From positions 1 to 16,964 of the forward strand of contig JAEWWF010000071.1 in assembly GCA_023396465.1 (NCBI GenBank): a stretch of DNA of 16,964 bases, read 5' to 3'. Position numbers and translations under genes: made by a program. Of this stretch, positions 7,412-15,450 are shown piece by piece. Under the pieces are notes generated by a model. The model saw only the letters and a list, made by a program, of their open reading frames with translations. It was not told the origin of the DNA and ran no database searches. The stretch comes from Pseudomonadota bacterium (lineage in GTDB: Bacteria > Pseudomonadota > Alphaproteobacteria > Rhodospirillales > Rhodospirillaceae). The stretch's first letter is position 1, and every line of letters begins with the position of its first letter.

Positions 7412-10093
7412 ATGCACGTCGTCATCGTCGAGAGCCCGGCGAAGGCCAAGACCATCAACAAGTACCTGGGCAAGGACTTCACGGTCCTGGCGTCCTACGG
7501 CCACATCCGCGACCTGCCCGCCAAGGACGGGTCGGTGCGGCCGGACGAGGACTTTGCCATGGACTGGACGGTCGAGGGCAAGGCTGAGCGCCACATCAAG
7601 GACATCGCCTCGGCGGTGAAGTCGGCCGACACCATCTATCTCGCGACCGACCCTGATCGCGAGGGAGAAGCCATTTCCTGGCACGTGCTGGAGGTGCTGC
7701 GGGCGCGCAAGGCGCTGAAGGACAAGACCGTCAAGCGCGTCACCTTCAACGCCATCACCAAAGGCGCGGTGCTGGACGCCATCGCCAACCCGCGCGACCT
7801 CGACCAGGAACTGATCGAGGCGTATCTGGCGCGACGGGCGCTCGACTATCTGGTCGGCTTCACCCTGTCGCCGGTGCTGTGGCGCAAGCTGCCCGGCTCC
7901 CGCTCCGCCGGGCGCGTGCAGTCCGTCGCCCTGCGCCTGATCTGCGAGCGTGAAGCGGAGATCGAACGGTTCCGGGCGCAGGAATACTGGACCGTCGACG
8001 TCGCGCTCAAGAACAAGGACGGGGATGCCTTTTCCGCCCGTCTGACCCACCTTGAGGGCAAGAAACTCGACAAGTTCGACCTCGGCAACGAGGCGTCGGC
8101 CCTGGCCGCCAAGGCGGCCATCGAGGCGGCGCAGTTCACCGTCGCCCGCGTCGAGCGCAAGGAAACCCGCCGCAACCCGGCGCCACCGTTCACCACCTCC
8201 ACCTTGCAGCAGGAAGCCAGCCGCAAGCTGCACTTCTCGGCCAAGCAGACCATGCAGATCGCCCAGCGGCTGTATGAGGGCGTGGACATCGGCGGCGAGA
8301 CGGTCGGCCTCATCACTTACATGCGAACCGACGGCGTGCAGATGGCGCCGGAGGCGATCCAGTCCGCCCGCGGCTACATCAACCGCGAGTTCGGCAAGGA
8401 CTACCTGCCGAACAGCCCGCGCATCTACAAGACCAAGGCGAAGAACGCCCAGGAAGCGCACGAGGCGATCCGCCCGACCGAGATCATGCGCCACCCGAGC
8501 ACCGTCTCCCGCTCGCTCGACCGCGACCAGTTCCGCCTCTACGAACTGATCTGGAAGCGCACGGTGGCGAGCCAGATGGAAAGCGCCGTGCTCGATCAGG
8601 TGGCGGTGGACCTCACCGACAAGGCCGGCGCCATCACCCTGCGCGCCAACGGCTCGGTGGTGAAGTTCGACGGCTTCCTCAAGCTCTACCGCGAGGACCG
8701 CGACGACAGCGACGAGGACGAGAACAGCCGCCTGCTGCCGCCCCTGCGCGAGCAGGAGCCGGTGTCGCGCGGGCCGGTGAAGGCGGAACAGCACTTCACC
8801 CAGCCACCGCCGCGCTACACCGAAGCCTCGCTGGTCAAGCGCATGGAGGAACTGGGCATCGGCCGGCCCTCCACCTATGCCAGCATCCTGTCGGTGTTGC
8901 AGGACCGCGATTACGTGAAGCTGGATCAGCGCCGCTTCGTGCCGGAGGATCGCGGCCGCATCGTCACCGCCTTCCTGGAAAGCTTCTTCAACCGCTACGT
9001 CCAGTACAATTTCACCGCCGAGTTGGAGAACCAGCTCGACGACGTATCCGGCGGCCGCGCCAATTGGAAGGACGTGCTGCGCCAGTTCTGGGAGAACTTC
9101 CGGCAGGCGGTGGAGGCGACCTCCGGCCTGCGGGTCTCCGAGGTGCTGGACGCCCTCGACCGCGATCTGGCGCCGCACCTGTTCCCGGTCAGCGACGACG
9201 GCCACGATCCGCGCAAGTGCCCGACCTGCGCCGACGGCCGCCTGTCGCTGAAGCTGGGCAAGTTCGGCGCCTTCATCGGCTGCTCCAACTACCCCGAGTG
9301 CCGCTATACCCGTCAGTTGGCGGACGGTGCCGGCGGTGGCGACCGGGCGGAAGGCGAAGGCGTGCCGGAGGGTCCGAAGCTGCTCGGCCAGGACCCGGAA
9401 ACCGGCCTCGACGTCACCTTGCGCAAGGGGCCTTACGGCGTCTATGTCCAGCTGGGCGAGCCGGAGGGCAAGACCAAGCCCAAGCGCGCCAGTCTGCCCA
9501 AGGGCATGGACCCGGCCGATGTGACGCTCGACAAGGCGCTCGCCCTGCTCGCCCTGCCGCGCGAGATCGGCCTGCACCCGGAGACGAAACAGCCGATCCT
9601 GGCCGGCATCGGCCGCTTCGGTCCCTACCTCAAGCATGGCGACACCTACAAGTCGCTCGGCCGCGACGACGATGTGCTGGAAATCGGCCTCAACCGCGCC
9701 GTGGTGGTGCTGGCCGAGGCCAAGGGCGGCCGCAAGGCCGCCGCACCCGCCAAGACGCTGGGCGACCACCCCGACGGCGGGCCGGTGACCCTGCACGACG
9801 GCCGTTACGGCCCCTACGTCCAACACGGTTCGGTGCGGGCGACCATCCCGCGCGACGCCGACAAGGACACCTACACGCTGGAAGAAGCGGTGCCGCTGCT
9901 GGCCGCCAAGGCCGCCAAGGATGCCGCGTCCGGCAAGAAGCCGGCGAAGAAGGCCGCCCCCAAGAAGACGGCGGCCGCCAAGGCTCCGGCGGAAAAGAAG
10001 GCCCCGGCCGCCAAGAAGACGCCGGCGAAGAAGGCCGCAACGAGCAAGACCGCGAGCGCGTCGAAGTCGAAGAAGACCGCGTCGGGGGCGTGA
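7412..10093 (+). CDS. topA: DNA topoisomerase I (type IA)
   Basis: An 893-residue type IA topoisomerase that relaxes negative supercoils. The TOPRIM domain (1-about 115) has E7 in VIVESPAKAKT and the D80-x-D82-x-E84 triad (ATDPDREGEA). The core spans to about residue 590 and includes LPGSRSAGRVQSVALRL (160-176). The catalytic tyrosine is Y303 in GLITYMRTDG. One four-cysteine zinc module (C603, C606, C624, C630) is followed by topoisomerase C-terminal repeats (about 640-835). The final 55 or so residues are a Lys/Ala/Pro-rich tail resembling histone H1-like tails, common in alphaproteobacterial TopA and probably a nonspecific DNA clamp. GGGAAG at 7395-7400 is a weak, distant ribosome site. The stop at 10091-10093 lies eight bases before the inverted-repeat element. 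Confidence 0.97.
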   Translation: MHVVIVESPAKAKTINKYLGKDFTVLASYGHIRDLPAKDGSVRPDEDFAMDWTVEGKAERHIKDIASAVKSADTIYLATDPDREGEAISWHVLEVLRARKALKDKTVKRVTFNAITKGAVLDAIANPRDLDQELIEAYLARRALDYLVGFTLSPVLWRKLPGSRSAGRVQSVALRLICEREAEIERFRAQEYWTVDVALKNKDGDAFSARLTHLEGKKLDKFDLGNEASALAAKAAIEAAQFTVARVERKETRRNPAPPFTTSTLQQEASRKLHFSAKQTMQIAQRLYEGVDIGGETVGLITYMRTDGVQMAPEAIQSARGYINREFGKDYLPNSPRIYKTKAKNAQEAHEAIRPTEIMRHPSTVSRSLDRDQFRLYELIWKRTVASQMESAVLDQVAVDLTDKAGAITLRANGSVVKFDGFLKLYREDRDDSDEDENSRLLPPLREQEPVSRGPVKAEQHFTQPPPRYTEASLVKRMEELGIGRPSTYASILSVLQDRDYVKLDQRRFVPEDRGRIVTAFLESFFNRYVQYNFTAELENQLDDVSGGRANWKDVLRQFWENFRQAVEATSGLRVSEVLDALDRDLAPHLFPVSDDGHDPRKCPTCADGRLSLKLGKFGAFIGCSNYPECRYTRQLADGAGGGDRAEGEGVPEGPKLLGQDPETGLDVTLRKGPYGVYVQLGEPEGKTKPKRASLPKGMDPADVTLDKALALLALPREIGLHPETKQPILAGIGRFGPYLKHGDTYKSLGRDDDVLEIGLNRAVVVLAEAKGGRKAAAPAKTLGDHPDGGPVTLHDGRYGPYVQHGSVRATIPRDADKDTYTLEEAVPLLAAKAAKDAASGKKPAKKAAPKKTAAAKAPAEKKAPAAKKTPAKKAATSKTASASKSKKTASGA

Positions 10094-10214
10094 TGGTTTT
10101 TTAGCCACCAAGGCACCAAGTACACCAAGAGAACCTCCTCAGATCCACCACCGGCGCCTGGATCGACCACGTCCCTTCGTCGCGGCGCACATGGGGAAGA
10201 CTCAAGGAGGGAGC

Positions 10215-10238
10215 GCGAGGGAGGGCCCCCTCCCTCGC
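10215..10238. other. 11-bp GC-rich hairpin inside the inverted-repeat element
   Basis: GCGAGGGAGGG (10215-10225) and CCCTCCCTCGC (10228-10238) are perfectly complementary with only two bases between them, so the real stem would be about 10 bp with a four-base loop. No U-tract follows, so it is not a canonical intrinsic terminator. It could still pause or end topA transcription. Confidence 0.7.
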
Positions 10239-10243
10239 CCCCA

Positions 10244-10258
10244 CCGCCCGCAGGGCGG
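10244..10258. other. Short hairpin inside the inverted-repeat element
   Basis: CCGCCC (10244-10249), loop GCA and GGGCGG (10253-10258) form a six-bp perfect GC stem directly before the right arm of the element. With the preceding hairpin it makes a tandem stem-loop array in any transcript reading from topA into rnr. Confidence 0.65.
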
Positions 10259-10314
10259 CCTTGGTGTACTTGGTGTCTTGGTGGCTATTCCCGACGACCG
10301 CCGCCCCACTCAAT

Positions 10315-10320
10315 AAAGGA
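10315..10320 (+). promoter_or_regulatory. Ribosome binding site that fixes the rnr start at TTG 10327
   Basis: AAAGGA lies six bases before TTG 10327. No ATG or GTG at the right point opens the RNase R fold. The reading frame stays open upstream into the right arm of the inverted-repeat element, so an automatic call could wrongly add about 22 residues starting at 10261. Confidence 0.75.
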
Positions 10321-10326
10321 CCCGCC

Positions 10327-12642
10327 TTGACCAAGCCCAAGCACCCCGCGCCGCTGCCGACCAAGGACCAGGTGCTGGAGTTCATCCGCGAAAGTCCCGG
10401 CAAGGTCGGCAAGCGGGAAATCGCCCGCGCCTTCAACATCGGCAGCCAGGACCGCGTGTGGCTGCGCGGCATCCTCAAGGAACTGGCCGACGACGGCGCC
10501 ATCGAACGCGGCCACAAGCGCCAGTACCACAAGCCCGGCGCCCTGCCCGACGTGGTGGTGGTGGAGGTGGTGGCCATCGACTCCGAGGGCGGCCTCATCG
10601 CCCGCCCGATCAGCGGCGTCGCCGAGGGGGCCGAGCCGCCGACCGTGCTGCTGCTCGACCGCAAGAGCCAGGCCATGGGGCGCGGCGACCGCGCCCTGGT
10701 GCGGGTGCGGCCGCTGCGCGAAGGGGTATACGACGGCAAGCTGATCAAGCGGCTGGCCAGCGCCCCGGCGCAGGTGCTGGGCGTGTTCCAGACCGGCGCC
10801 GAAGGCGGCCGGCTGGTGCCGACCAACAAACGCGAGAAATACGAATTCCTCGTCCCCCGCGACGGCACCCTCGGCGCCGAGCCGGGCGAGATCGTGGTGG
10901 CCGAGGTCATGCCGGGGCGCCGCCTCGGCCTGCGGCTGGTGCGTATCGTCGAACGCCTGGGCCGCGCCGGCGAGGCCAAGTCGGTCAGCCTGATCGCCAT
11001 TCACGAGAACGGCATCCCCGTCGATTTTCCGCCCGATGCGCTGGAGCAGGCCCGCGCCGCCGGCCCGGCGTCCATGGGCAAGCGCGAGGACCTGCGCGCC
11101 ATCCCGCTGGTCACCATCGACGGCGAGGACGCTCGCGACTTCGACGACGCCGTTTACGCCGAGCCCGACGACAGCCCGGACAACCCGCGCGGCTTCAAGC
11201 TGCTGGTCGCCATCGCCGACGTCGCCCACTACGTCCGCCCCGGCGATGCGCTCGACAACGCCGCCTTCGAGCGCGGCAACTCGGTCTATTTCCCCGACCG
11301 GGTGGTGCCCATGCTGCCGGAGGAACTGTCCAACGGCTGGTGCTCCCTGCGCCCCGACGAGGACCGGCCGGTGCTGGCGGTGCGCATGCGCATCGACCGC
11401 CAGGGCAACAAGCTGGACCATGCCTTTACGCGCGGCATGATGCGCTCCGCCGCCCGCCTGACCTACACCCAGGTGCAGAATGCCGTCGATGGCATGACCG
11501 ACGACACCACCGGGCCGCTGCTCAAGCCGGTGATCGAGCCGCTTTATGGCGCCTACCGGGCACTGATCGAGGCCCGGCATCATCGCGGCACCCTCGACCT
11601 CGACCTGCCGGAACGGCGCATCCTGGTGGACGATGCCGGACAGGTCACCGGAGTCGTCACCCGCCCGCGCTACGACAGCCACAAGCTGATCGAGGGGTTC
11701 ATGATCCTCGCCAACGTCTGCGCGGCGGAGGAACTGGAAAAGCACGGCGTCCCCTGCATGTACCGCGTCCACGACGAACCGGCGCCGGAGCGGCTGGAGG
11801 CCCTGCGCGAGTTCCTGGACAGCATGAACATCAGCCTGGTGAAGGGGGTGGTGAAGCCGCACCACTTCAACCGCATCCTGGAGCAGGTGCGCGGCACGCC
11901 GAACGAGATCCTGGTCAACGAGGTGGTGCTGCGCAGCCAGGCGCAGGCCGTCTACAGCCCCGAGAACCTGGGTCACTTCGGGCTGGCGCTGCGGCGCTAC
12001 GCCCACTTCACGTCGCCCATCCGGCGCTATTCCGACCTGATCGTCCACCGTGGGCTGATTCATGCCCTCAAACTGGGACCGGACGGGCTGAGCGAGACAG
12101 AAGCCGAGCGCATGGTCCCCATCGGCGAGCACATCTCCATGACCGAGCGCCGCGCCGCCACCGCCGAACGCGAGGCGGTGGACCGCTTCGCCGCCGCCTG
12201 GCTCGCCAGCAAGGTGGGCGCCACCTTCGCCGGCCACATCAAGAGCGTCACGCGGTTCGGATTGTTCGTGGAACTGGACGAAAGCGGTGCCGATGGACTG
12301 GTGCCCATTTCCACTCTGCCCGAGGATTACTACATCCACGACGAGATCCACCATGCCCTGATCGGCCGCCGCAGCCGCCGCACCTTCACCCTGGGTGATG
12401 CCGTGGCGGTCATGCTGATGGAAGCCAACCCTTTGACCGGCGGCATGATTTTCCAGATCCTCGACAAGCAGGGCAAGGCGCCGGGACGGCCGCGCGGGGA
12501 AGAACGCAGCCTCGGGCGCGAACGGCGCGGCAAGGCCGCCAAGGAGACCCGGCGGGTGAAGACCGCCGGCCCGGCGGCGGAAGGCCGGAGCGGTGCCACT
12601 TCCACGAAGAGTGGCAAAGTACGCCGCAAGAACCGCCCGTAG
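10327..12642 (+). CDS. rnr: Ribonuclease R
   Basis: A 771-residue 3'-5' exoribonuclease that degrades structured RNA, including rRNA and mRNA fragments. An N-terminal winged-helix domain (about 10-75, QVLEFIRESPGKVGKREIARAF) is followed by cold-shock-like OB domains (about 78-245). The RNB catalytic domain (about 255-590) has the metal-binding signature D265, D271, D273, D274 within IDGEDARDFDDAV and the later FTSPIRRYSDLIVHR. An S1 domain (about 629-710) includes GHIKSVTRFGLFVEL. The C-terminus (about 715-771) is a Lys/Arg-rich tail, as in other RNase R proteins, that helps bind structured RNA and ribosomes. Translation starts at TTG, which may lower expression. The gene lies just after the inverted-repeat element, so it either shares topA transcription or has a promoter I cannot identify. 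Confidence 0.95.
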   Translation: MTKPKHPAPLPTKDQVLEFIRESPGKVGKREIARAFNIGSQDRVWLRGILKELADDGAIERGHKRQYHKPGALPDVVVVEVVAIDSEGGLIARPISGVAEGAEPPTVLLLDRKSQAMGRGDRALVRVRPLREGVYDGKLIKRLASAPAQVLGVFQTGAEGGRLVPTNKREKYEFLVPRDGTLGAEPGEIVVAEVMPGRRLGLRLVRIVERLGRAGEAKSVSLIAIHENGIPVDFPPDALEQARAAGPASMGKREDLRAIPLVTIDGEDARDFDDAVYAEPDDSPDNPRGFKLLVAIADVAHYVRPGDALDNAAFERGNSVYFPDRVVPMLPEELSNGWCSLRPDEDRPVLAVRMRIDRQGNKLDHAFTRGMMRSAARLTYTQVQNAVDGMTDDTTGPLLKPVIEPLYGAYRALIEARHHRGTLDLDLPERRILVDDAGQVTGVVTRPRYDSHKLIEGFMILANVCAAEELEKHGVPCMYRVHDEPAPERLEALREFLDSMNISLVKGVVKPHHFNRILEQVRGTPNEILVNEVVLRSQAQAVYSPENLGHFGLALRRYAHFTSPIRRYSDLIVHRGLIHALKLGPDGLSETEAERMVPIGEHISMTERRAATAEREAVDRFAAAWLASKVGATFAGHIKSVTRFGLFVELDESGADGLVPISTLPEDYYIHDEIHHALIGRRSRRTFTLGDAVAVMLMEANPLTGGMIFQILDKQGKAPGRPRGEERSLGRERRGKAAKETRRVKTAGPAAEGRSGATSTKSGKVRRKNRP

Positions 12643-12704
12643 TTGCCGATCTCCCACTACAGGCGGATATCCTCCCTCGACTTCTTCACGATTTCTCAAC
12701 CCGG

Positions 12705-12731
12705 CGGCTCACATAGTGCGAGCGTGAGCCG
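12705..12731. other. Hairpin downstream of rnr
   Basis: CGGCTCAC (12705-12712) and GTGAGCCG (12724-12731) are perfectly complementary, with an 11-base loop. It lies 62 bp after the rnr stop and no U-tract follows, so it may be an RNA 3'-end stabiliser or weak terminator. The function is inferred from position only. Confidence 0.5.
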
Positions 12732-12769
12732 GGGAAATCGTTGCATTCCCTTCTTGTAAGGCGTCCCCG

Positions 12770-12791
12770 CCGCATGTTTCTATACATGCGG
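12770..12791. promoter_or_regulatory. Palindrome upstream of the S41 protease gene (possible operator or 5' leader hairpin)
   Basis: CCGCATGT (12770-12777) and ACATGCGG (12784-12791) are perfect 8-bp inverted repeats with a six-base centre. It lies 28 bp before the protease ATG. The centre overlaps TATACA (12781-12786), a -10-like hexamer, so a repressor site over the promoter is possible; no matching -35 is clear. The binding protein is unknown. Confidence 0.45.
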
Positions 12792-12819
12792 TGCGAGGGA
12801 GAGGATCGGCCGCGGCCAG

Positions 12820-14580
12820 ATGAGCTTCCGACAGAAACTGACTCGTCCCGCTTATCGGATCAGGCGCACGGCTCTGGTGGTGGCTGCGCTCACCGCCGCC
12901 GCCTGCGCCCCGAGCGAAGGACCCACATCGTCCGCCGTCGCGGCGGGCCCCGTTCCGTCGGCTCCGGTTCGCGTGGCCGAGCGCGACCCGGGGTTCCCGC
13001 AGCGCGATGCGGAGCGGGTGTTCTCGTTCGCCTTCGGCGCCATCAGCGACCGCTATATAGACGGCGTGACCACCGCCGAGGTTGCCGTGGAAGGTCTGCG
13101 GGGCCTTGGCACCATCGATCCCGCCGTGGCGGTGGAAGTCGGGAACGGTCAGGTGGAGTTGCGCGGCGCCAGTGGCCCCCTGGCGGTCACCGATGCCCCT
13201 CGCGGCGATGATGCCCGCGGCTGGTCGCAGGCGGTGACGGATCTGGTCATGACCGCGCGTGCCAGTTCCCCGCAATTGGCCGCCGCCAGCGCCGAGGACA
13301 TCTATCAGGCGGTGTTCGACGCCACCCTGGCCAAGCTCGACATGTTCTCCCGCTACGCCGGGGCGGAGGAGGCCCGCGACCATCGCGCCAGCCGCAACGG
13401 CTTCGGCGGCATCGGCATCCGCTACATCACCGCCGACGACGGCCTGCTGGTGAAGGAAGTGTTCGAGGATGCCCCCTCGGACGGTCTGCTGTTCGTCGAC
13501 GACATCGTGACCGCCGTGGACGGCACCCCGACCCCCGCTCTCGAGTCCAAGCGGATCAAGGAATTGCTGCGCGGCCCCATCGACAGTTCCGTCACCCTGA
13601 CCGTCCAGCGCGCCGGCATCGACCAGCCGGTGCAGGTGCCCATCCGCCGTGCCCTGGTGGTGCCGCAGACGGTGACCCTGACCCTGGATGACGACGTGGC
13701 GCTCATCCGCGTCTCCAGTTTCAACCAGCGCACCGCCGCCGGGGTCGACCATGCGGTGAAGCAGGCTCAGGCATCGCTTGGCCCCACCCTGCGCGGCATC
13801 GTGCTCGACCTGCGCGGCAATCCCGGCGGCCTGCTCGATCAGGCGGTGGCGGTCAGCGACCTGTTCCTGACCGAGGGCCCGATCGTCTCCACCCGTGGCC
13901 GCCATCCGGAAAGCCGCCAGGCCTACACCGCCCGTCAGGAAGACATCGCCAACGGCCTGCCGCTGGTGGTGCTGGTGGATGGCCGCTCGGCATCGTCGGC
14001 GGAGATCGTCACCGCCGCGTTGCAGGATCGTGGCCGCGCCGTGGTCGTCGGCACCACCTCCTATGGCAAGGGCACGGTGCAGACCGTGGTGCGGCTGCCC
14101 AACGACGGGGAGTTGACCCTCACCTGGTCGCGCTTCCACAGCCCTTCCGGCTATGCCCTGCACGGCCTGGGCGTGATGCCGGCGCTTTGCACCGCCACCG
14201 CCGGCGACTCGGCACCCGCCGAAGCCACCCCGCAGCAGGCGACTGCACCCGGAGACTCCGCCGAGGGGGCCGAGGGCGGCATCGTGCCCGTCACCCACTC
14301 CGATGTGCCGGCCGCTGGCGAGGATGCCGGCCGGCTGGTGGAGAAGGTGCTCAGCACCCGCGCCGCCGCCGCCGGCAACGTGGCGACGCAGTATGCCCAA
14401 TGGCGCTCGACTCCGCTGGAAGACACCGAGGGCCGCAAGCGCCTGCGCACCGCCTGCCCGCCGGTCAGCCATGCCGAGAGCCGCATCGACATGGCTCTTG
14501 GCGAACGGCTGATCGTCGATCGCGAGCTGTACGCCTGGGCCCTCGGCCTGACCCGTGGGACGGATACCGCCGCCCGCTGA
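12820..14580 (+). CDS. S41-family C-terminal processing protease, likely lipoprotein
   Basis: A 586-residue protein. The N-terminus has basic residues, a short hydrophobic stretch (RTALVVAALTAAAC) and C29, a plausible but weak lipobox (A at -3 rather than L), so it is probably exported and perhaps lipid-anchored. A helical region (about 55-190) precedes a PDZ-like domain (about 193-268) and the S41 catalytic domain (about 285-455). The Ser/Lys dyad appears as S392 in GRSASSAEI and K417 in SYGKGTVQ, 25 residues apart as in Prc/CtpA. Family members trim C-termini of envelope proteins or cell-wall enzymes. A C-terminal extension (about 456-586) has a low-complexity Ala/Gly/Asp linker and then a helical part. 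C457 and C546 bracket it and could form a disulfide. ATG 12820 has only a distant purine-rich site (GAGAGGA). Confidence 0.88.
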   Translation: MSFRQKLTRPAYRIRRTALVVAALTAAACAPSEGPTSSAVAAGPVPSAPVRVAERDPGFPQRDAERVFSFAFGAISDRYIDGVTTAEVAVEGLRGLGTIDPAVAVEVGNGQVELRGASGPLAVTDAPRGDDARGWSQAVTDLVMTARASSPQLAAASAEDIYQAVFDATLAKLDMFSRYAGAEEARDHRASRNGFGGIGIRYITADDGLLVKEVFEDAPSDGLLFVDDIVTAVDGTPTPALESKRIKELLRGPIDSSVTLTVQRAGIDQPVQVPIRRALVVPQTVTLTLDDDVALIRVSSFNQRTAAGVDHAVKQAQASLGPTLRGIVLDLRGNPGGLLDQAVAVSDLFLTEGPIVSTRGRHPESRQAYTARQEDIANGLPLVVLVDGRSASSAEIVTAALQDRGRAVVVGTTSYGKGTVQTVVRLPNDGELTLTWSRFHSPSGYALHGLGVMPALCTATAGDSAPAEATPQQATAPGDSAEGAEGGIVPVTHSDVPAAGEDAGRLVEKVLSTRAAAAGNVATQYAQWRSTPLEDTEGRKRLRTACPPVSHAESRIDMALGERLIVDRELYAWALGLTRGTDTAAR

Positions 14581-14608
14581 AGACCCGCAGGAACGCGCCA
14601 TTCCGGCC

Positions 14609-14636
14609 TTGACACCCGCCAGGATCCGGGTATCGT
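14609..14636 (+). promoter_or_regulatory. rpmG promoter
   Basis: A perfect TTGACA (14609-14614), 16-bp spacer and TATCGT (14631-14636) predict a transcript start near 14643 and a leader of about 37 nt containing the AAGGA ribosome site. It lies in the 99-bp gap after the protease gene, so rpmG has its own promoter. Confidence 0.7.
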
Positions 14637-14679
14637 GCGCGGCTCCAGTTCCAAATCGTTTCCTTAAGGATTTGCCGCC

Positions 14680-14847
14680 ATGGCCAAGCCCACGACGATC
14701 CAGATCAAGCTCGAGAGCACCGCGGGCACGGGCTACTTCTACATCGCGAAGAAGAACCCGCGTAACACCACGCAGAAGCTTGAGTTCAAGAAGTACGATC
14801 CGGTGGTGCGCAAGCACGTCGTCTTCCGCGAGACGAAGATGAAGTAA
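14680..14847 (+). CDS. rpmG: 50S ribosomal protein L33
   Basis: A 55-residue basic protein beginning MAKPTTIQIKLESTAGTGYF and containing YIAKKNPRNTT, LEFKKYDPVVRKHVVFRE and a final ETKMK. This matches the L33 family along its full length, in the cysteine-free form typical of Gram-negative bacteria; no CxxC zinc pairs are present. L33 sits near the exit site of the 50S subunit and contacts tRNA. TAAGGA (14665-14670) lies nine bases before the ATG, a good ribosome site. It is transcribed from its own promoter and ended by a bidirectional terminator shared with divK. The gene is short enough to be missed by length-filtered ORF calling. Confidence 0.96.
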   Translation: MAKPTTIQIKLESTAGTGYFYIAKKNPRNTTQKLEFKKYDPVVRKHVVFRETKMK

Positions 14848-14880
14848 GTCCCCAACGGGACACTTCACCATCGAAACACG

Positions 14881-14909
14881 AAAGGCCGCCGACATCGTCA
14901 GCGGCCTTT
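14881..14909. terminator. Bidirectional intrinsic terminator between rpmG and divK
   Basis: AAAGGCCGC (14881-14889) pairs with GCGGCCTTT (14901-14909). An inner GAC/GTC pairing extends the stem across one mismatch. T-rich sequence follows on the plus strand (TTTTCGTTT), and the A-rich left side gives a weaker U-tract on the minus strand. Its position between convergent gene ends fits termination of both transcripts. Confidence 0.85.
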
Positions 14910-14970
14910 TCGTTTATCTCTATTGGTCGGAACGGCCTGGAGACAGCCGCCCTCCGAACTGGTGGCCCGA

Positions 14971-15345
14971 TCAGGCCACCGGCTCCAGGAATCGGTTCAC
15001 CGTCTGGAGGAAGGTGGCGACGGAGATGGGCTTGGCGATATAGCCCTCGCAACCGCCCTCGCGAATCTTCTCCTCGTCGCCCTTCATGGCAAAGGCGGTG
15101 ACGGCAACGACCGGAATGCCGCGTAGATCGGCATCGTCCTTCAGCATGCGGGTAATCTCCAGACCCGAGATCTCCGGCAGCTGGATATCCATGAGGATGA
15201 GGTCCGGGCGCTTTTCACGGGCGATCCCCAGCACTTCACGACCGTCCTTGGTTTGCAGGGTCTCATACCCATGCGCCTGGAGCAGGTCGTTGAAAAGCTT
15301 CATGTTCAGGTCGTTGTCTTCGACGATGAGAATGGTCTTCGCCAT
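14971..15345 (-). CDS. divK: Single-domain response regulator DivK
   Basis: A 124-residue stand-alone receiver domain with no output domain. The phosphoacceptor is D53 in LILMDIQLPEISGLE. The acidic pocket (E9, D10) is in ILIVEDNDLNMK, the conserved Thr/Ala in VVAVTAFAMKGDEE, and the Lys in YIAKPIS. Agreement with Caulobacter DivK runs nearly full length, including D53, KGDEEKIREGGCE and KPIS. DivK relays phosphorylation from the DivJ/PleC kinases through DivL and CckA to control CtrA and cell-cycle asymmetry. The start was chosen at MAKTILIVED from that alignment; a longer frame to 15405 adds unlike sequence. Possible promoter hexamers TTGACT and GATCAT, 17 bp apart, lie at 15404-15432 on the minus strand (weak). 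No pleD follows, unlike Caulobacter; the gene appears monocistronic. Confidence 0.94.
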   Translation of the reverse strand: MAKTILIVEDNDLNMKLFNDLLQAHGYETLQTKDGREVLGIAREKRPDLILMDIQLPEISGLEITRMLKDDADLRGIPVVAVTAFAMKGDEEKIREGGCEGYIAKPISVATFLQTVNRFLEPVA

Positions 15346-15450
15346 GGCCTGATCCCGGTCCTCCCCTGGTCCCGATGGTAATACTGCGGCGCGGAACCCA
15401 GGCATGATCCTTCATCCGTATGTGCAAGTCAAACGGCGCAGGCCGCCCTA

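Larger units (their letters stand above)
10102..10287. repeat. 186-bp inverted-repeat element, MITE-like, between topA and rnr
   Basis: The left arm (10102-10129) and right arm (10260-10287) are reverse complements over 28 bp with one mismatch (27 of 28). Each arm holds three near-tandem copies of CACCAAG (or CTTGGTG on the other arm) at 8-9 bp spacing. The outermost bases are TA on both sides, as for insertion into a TA target. The interior has no convincing gene but contains two GC-rich hairpins. It fills almost the whole 233-bp topA-rnr gap. The shape suggests a non-autonomous transposable element or a repeated extragenic palindrome. No transposase is present in the window, and copy number cannot be judged from one locus. 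Confidence 0.75.

Noticed and set aside
10094..10102. T-run right after topA as an intrinsic terminator
   Set aside because: No stable hairpin precedes the T residues, so the pattern of a terminator is missing.
7391..10111. A 906-codon open frame antisense to topA
   Set aside because: It has no family resemblance, is Arg/Leu/Gly/His-biased, and lies exactly opposite a clear topA. It is a GC-rich antisense shadow.
10102..10129. CACCAAG units as a possible CRISPR array
   Set aside because: Only three units at 8-9 bp spacing, with no spacers of CRISPR length and no cas genes. They are the arms of an inverted repeat.
10285..12699. An 804-codon open frame antisense to rnr
   Set aside because: Composition is typical of the reverse strand of GC-rich coding DNA, with no recognisable domain, and rnr explains the region.
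12709..14895. A 728-codon open frame antisense to the S41 protease and rpmG
   Set aside because: It crosses the rpmG promoter and two genes with clear domains, and shows no motif of its own.
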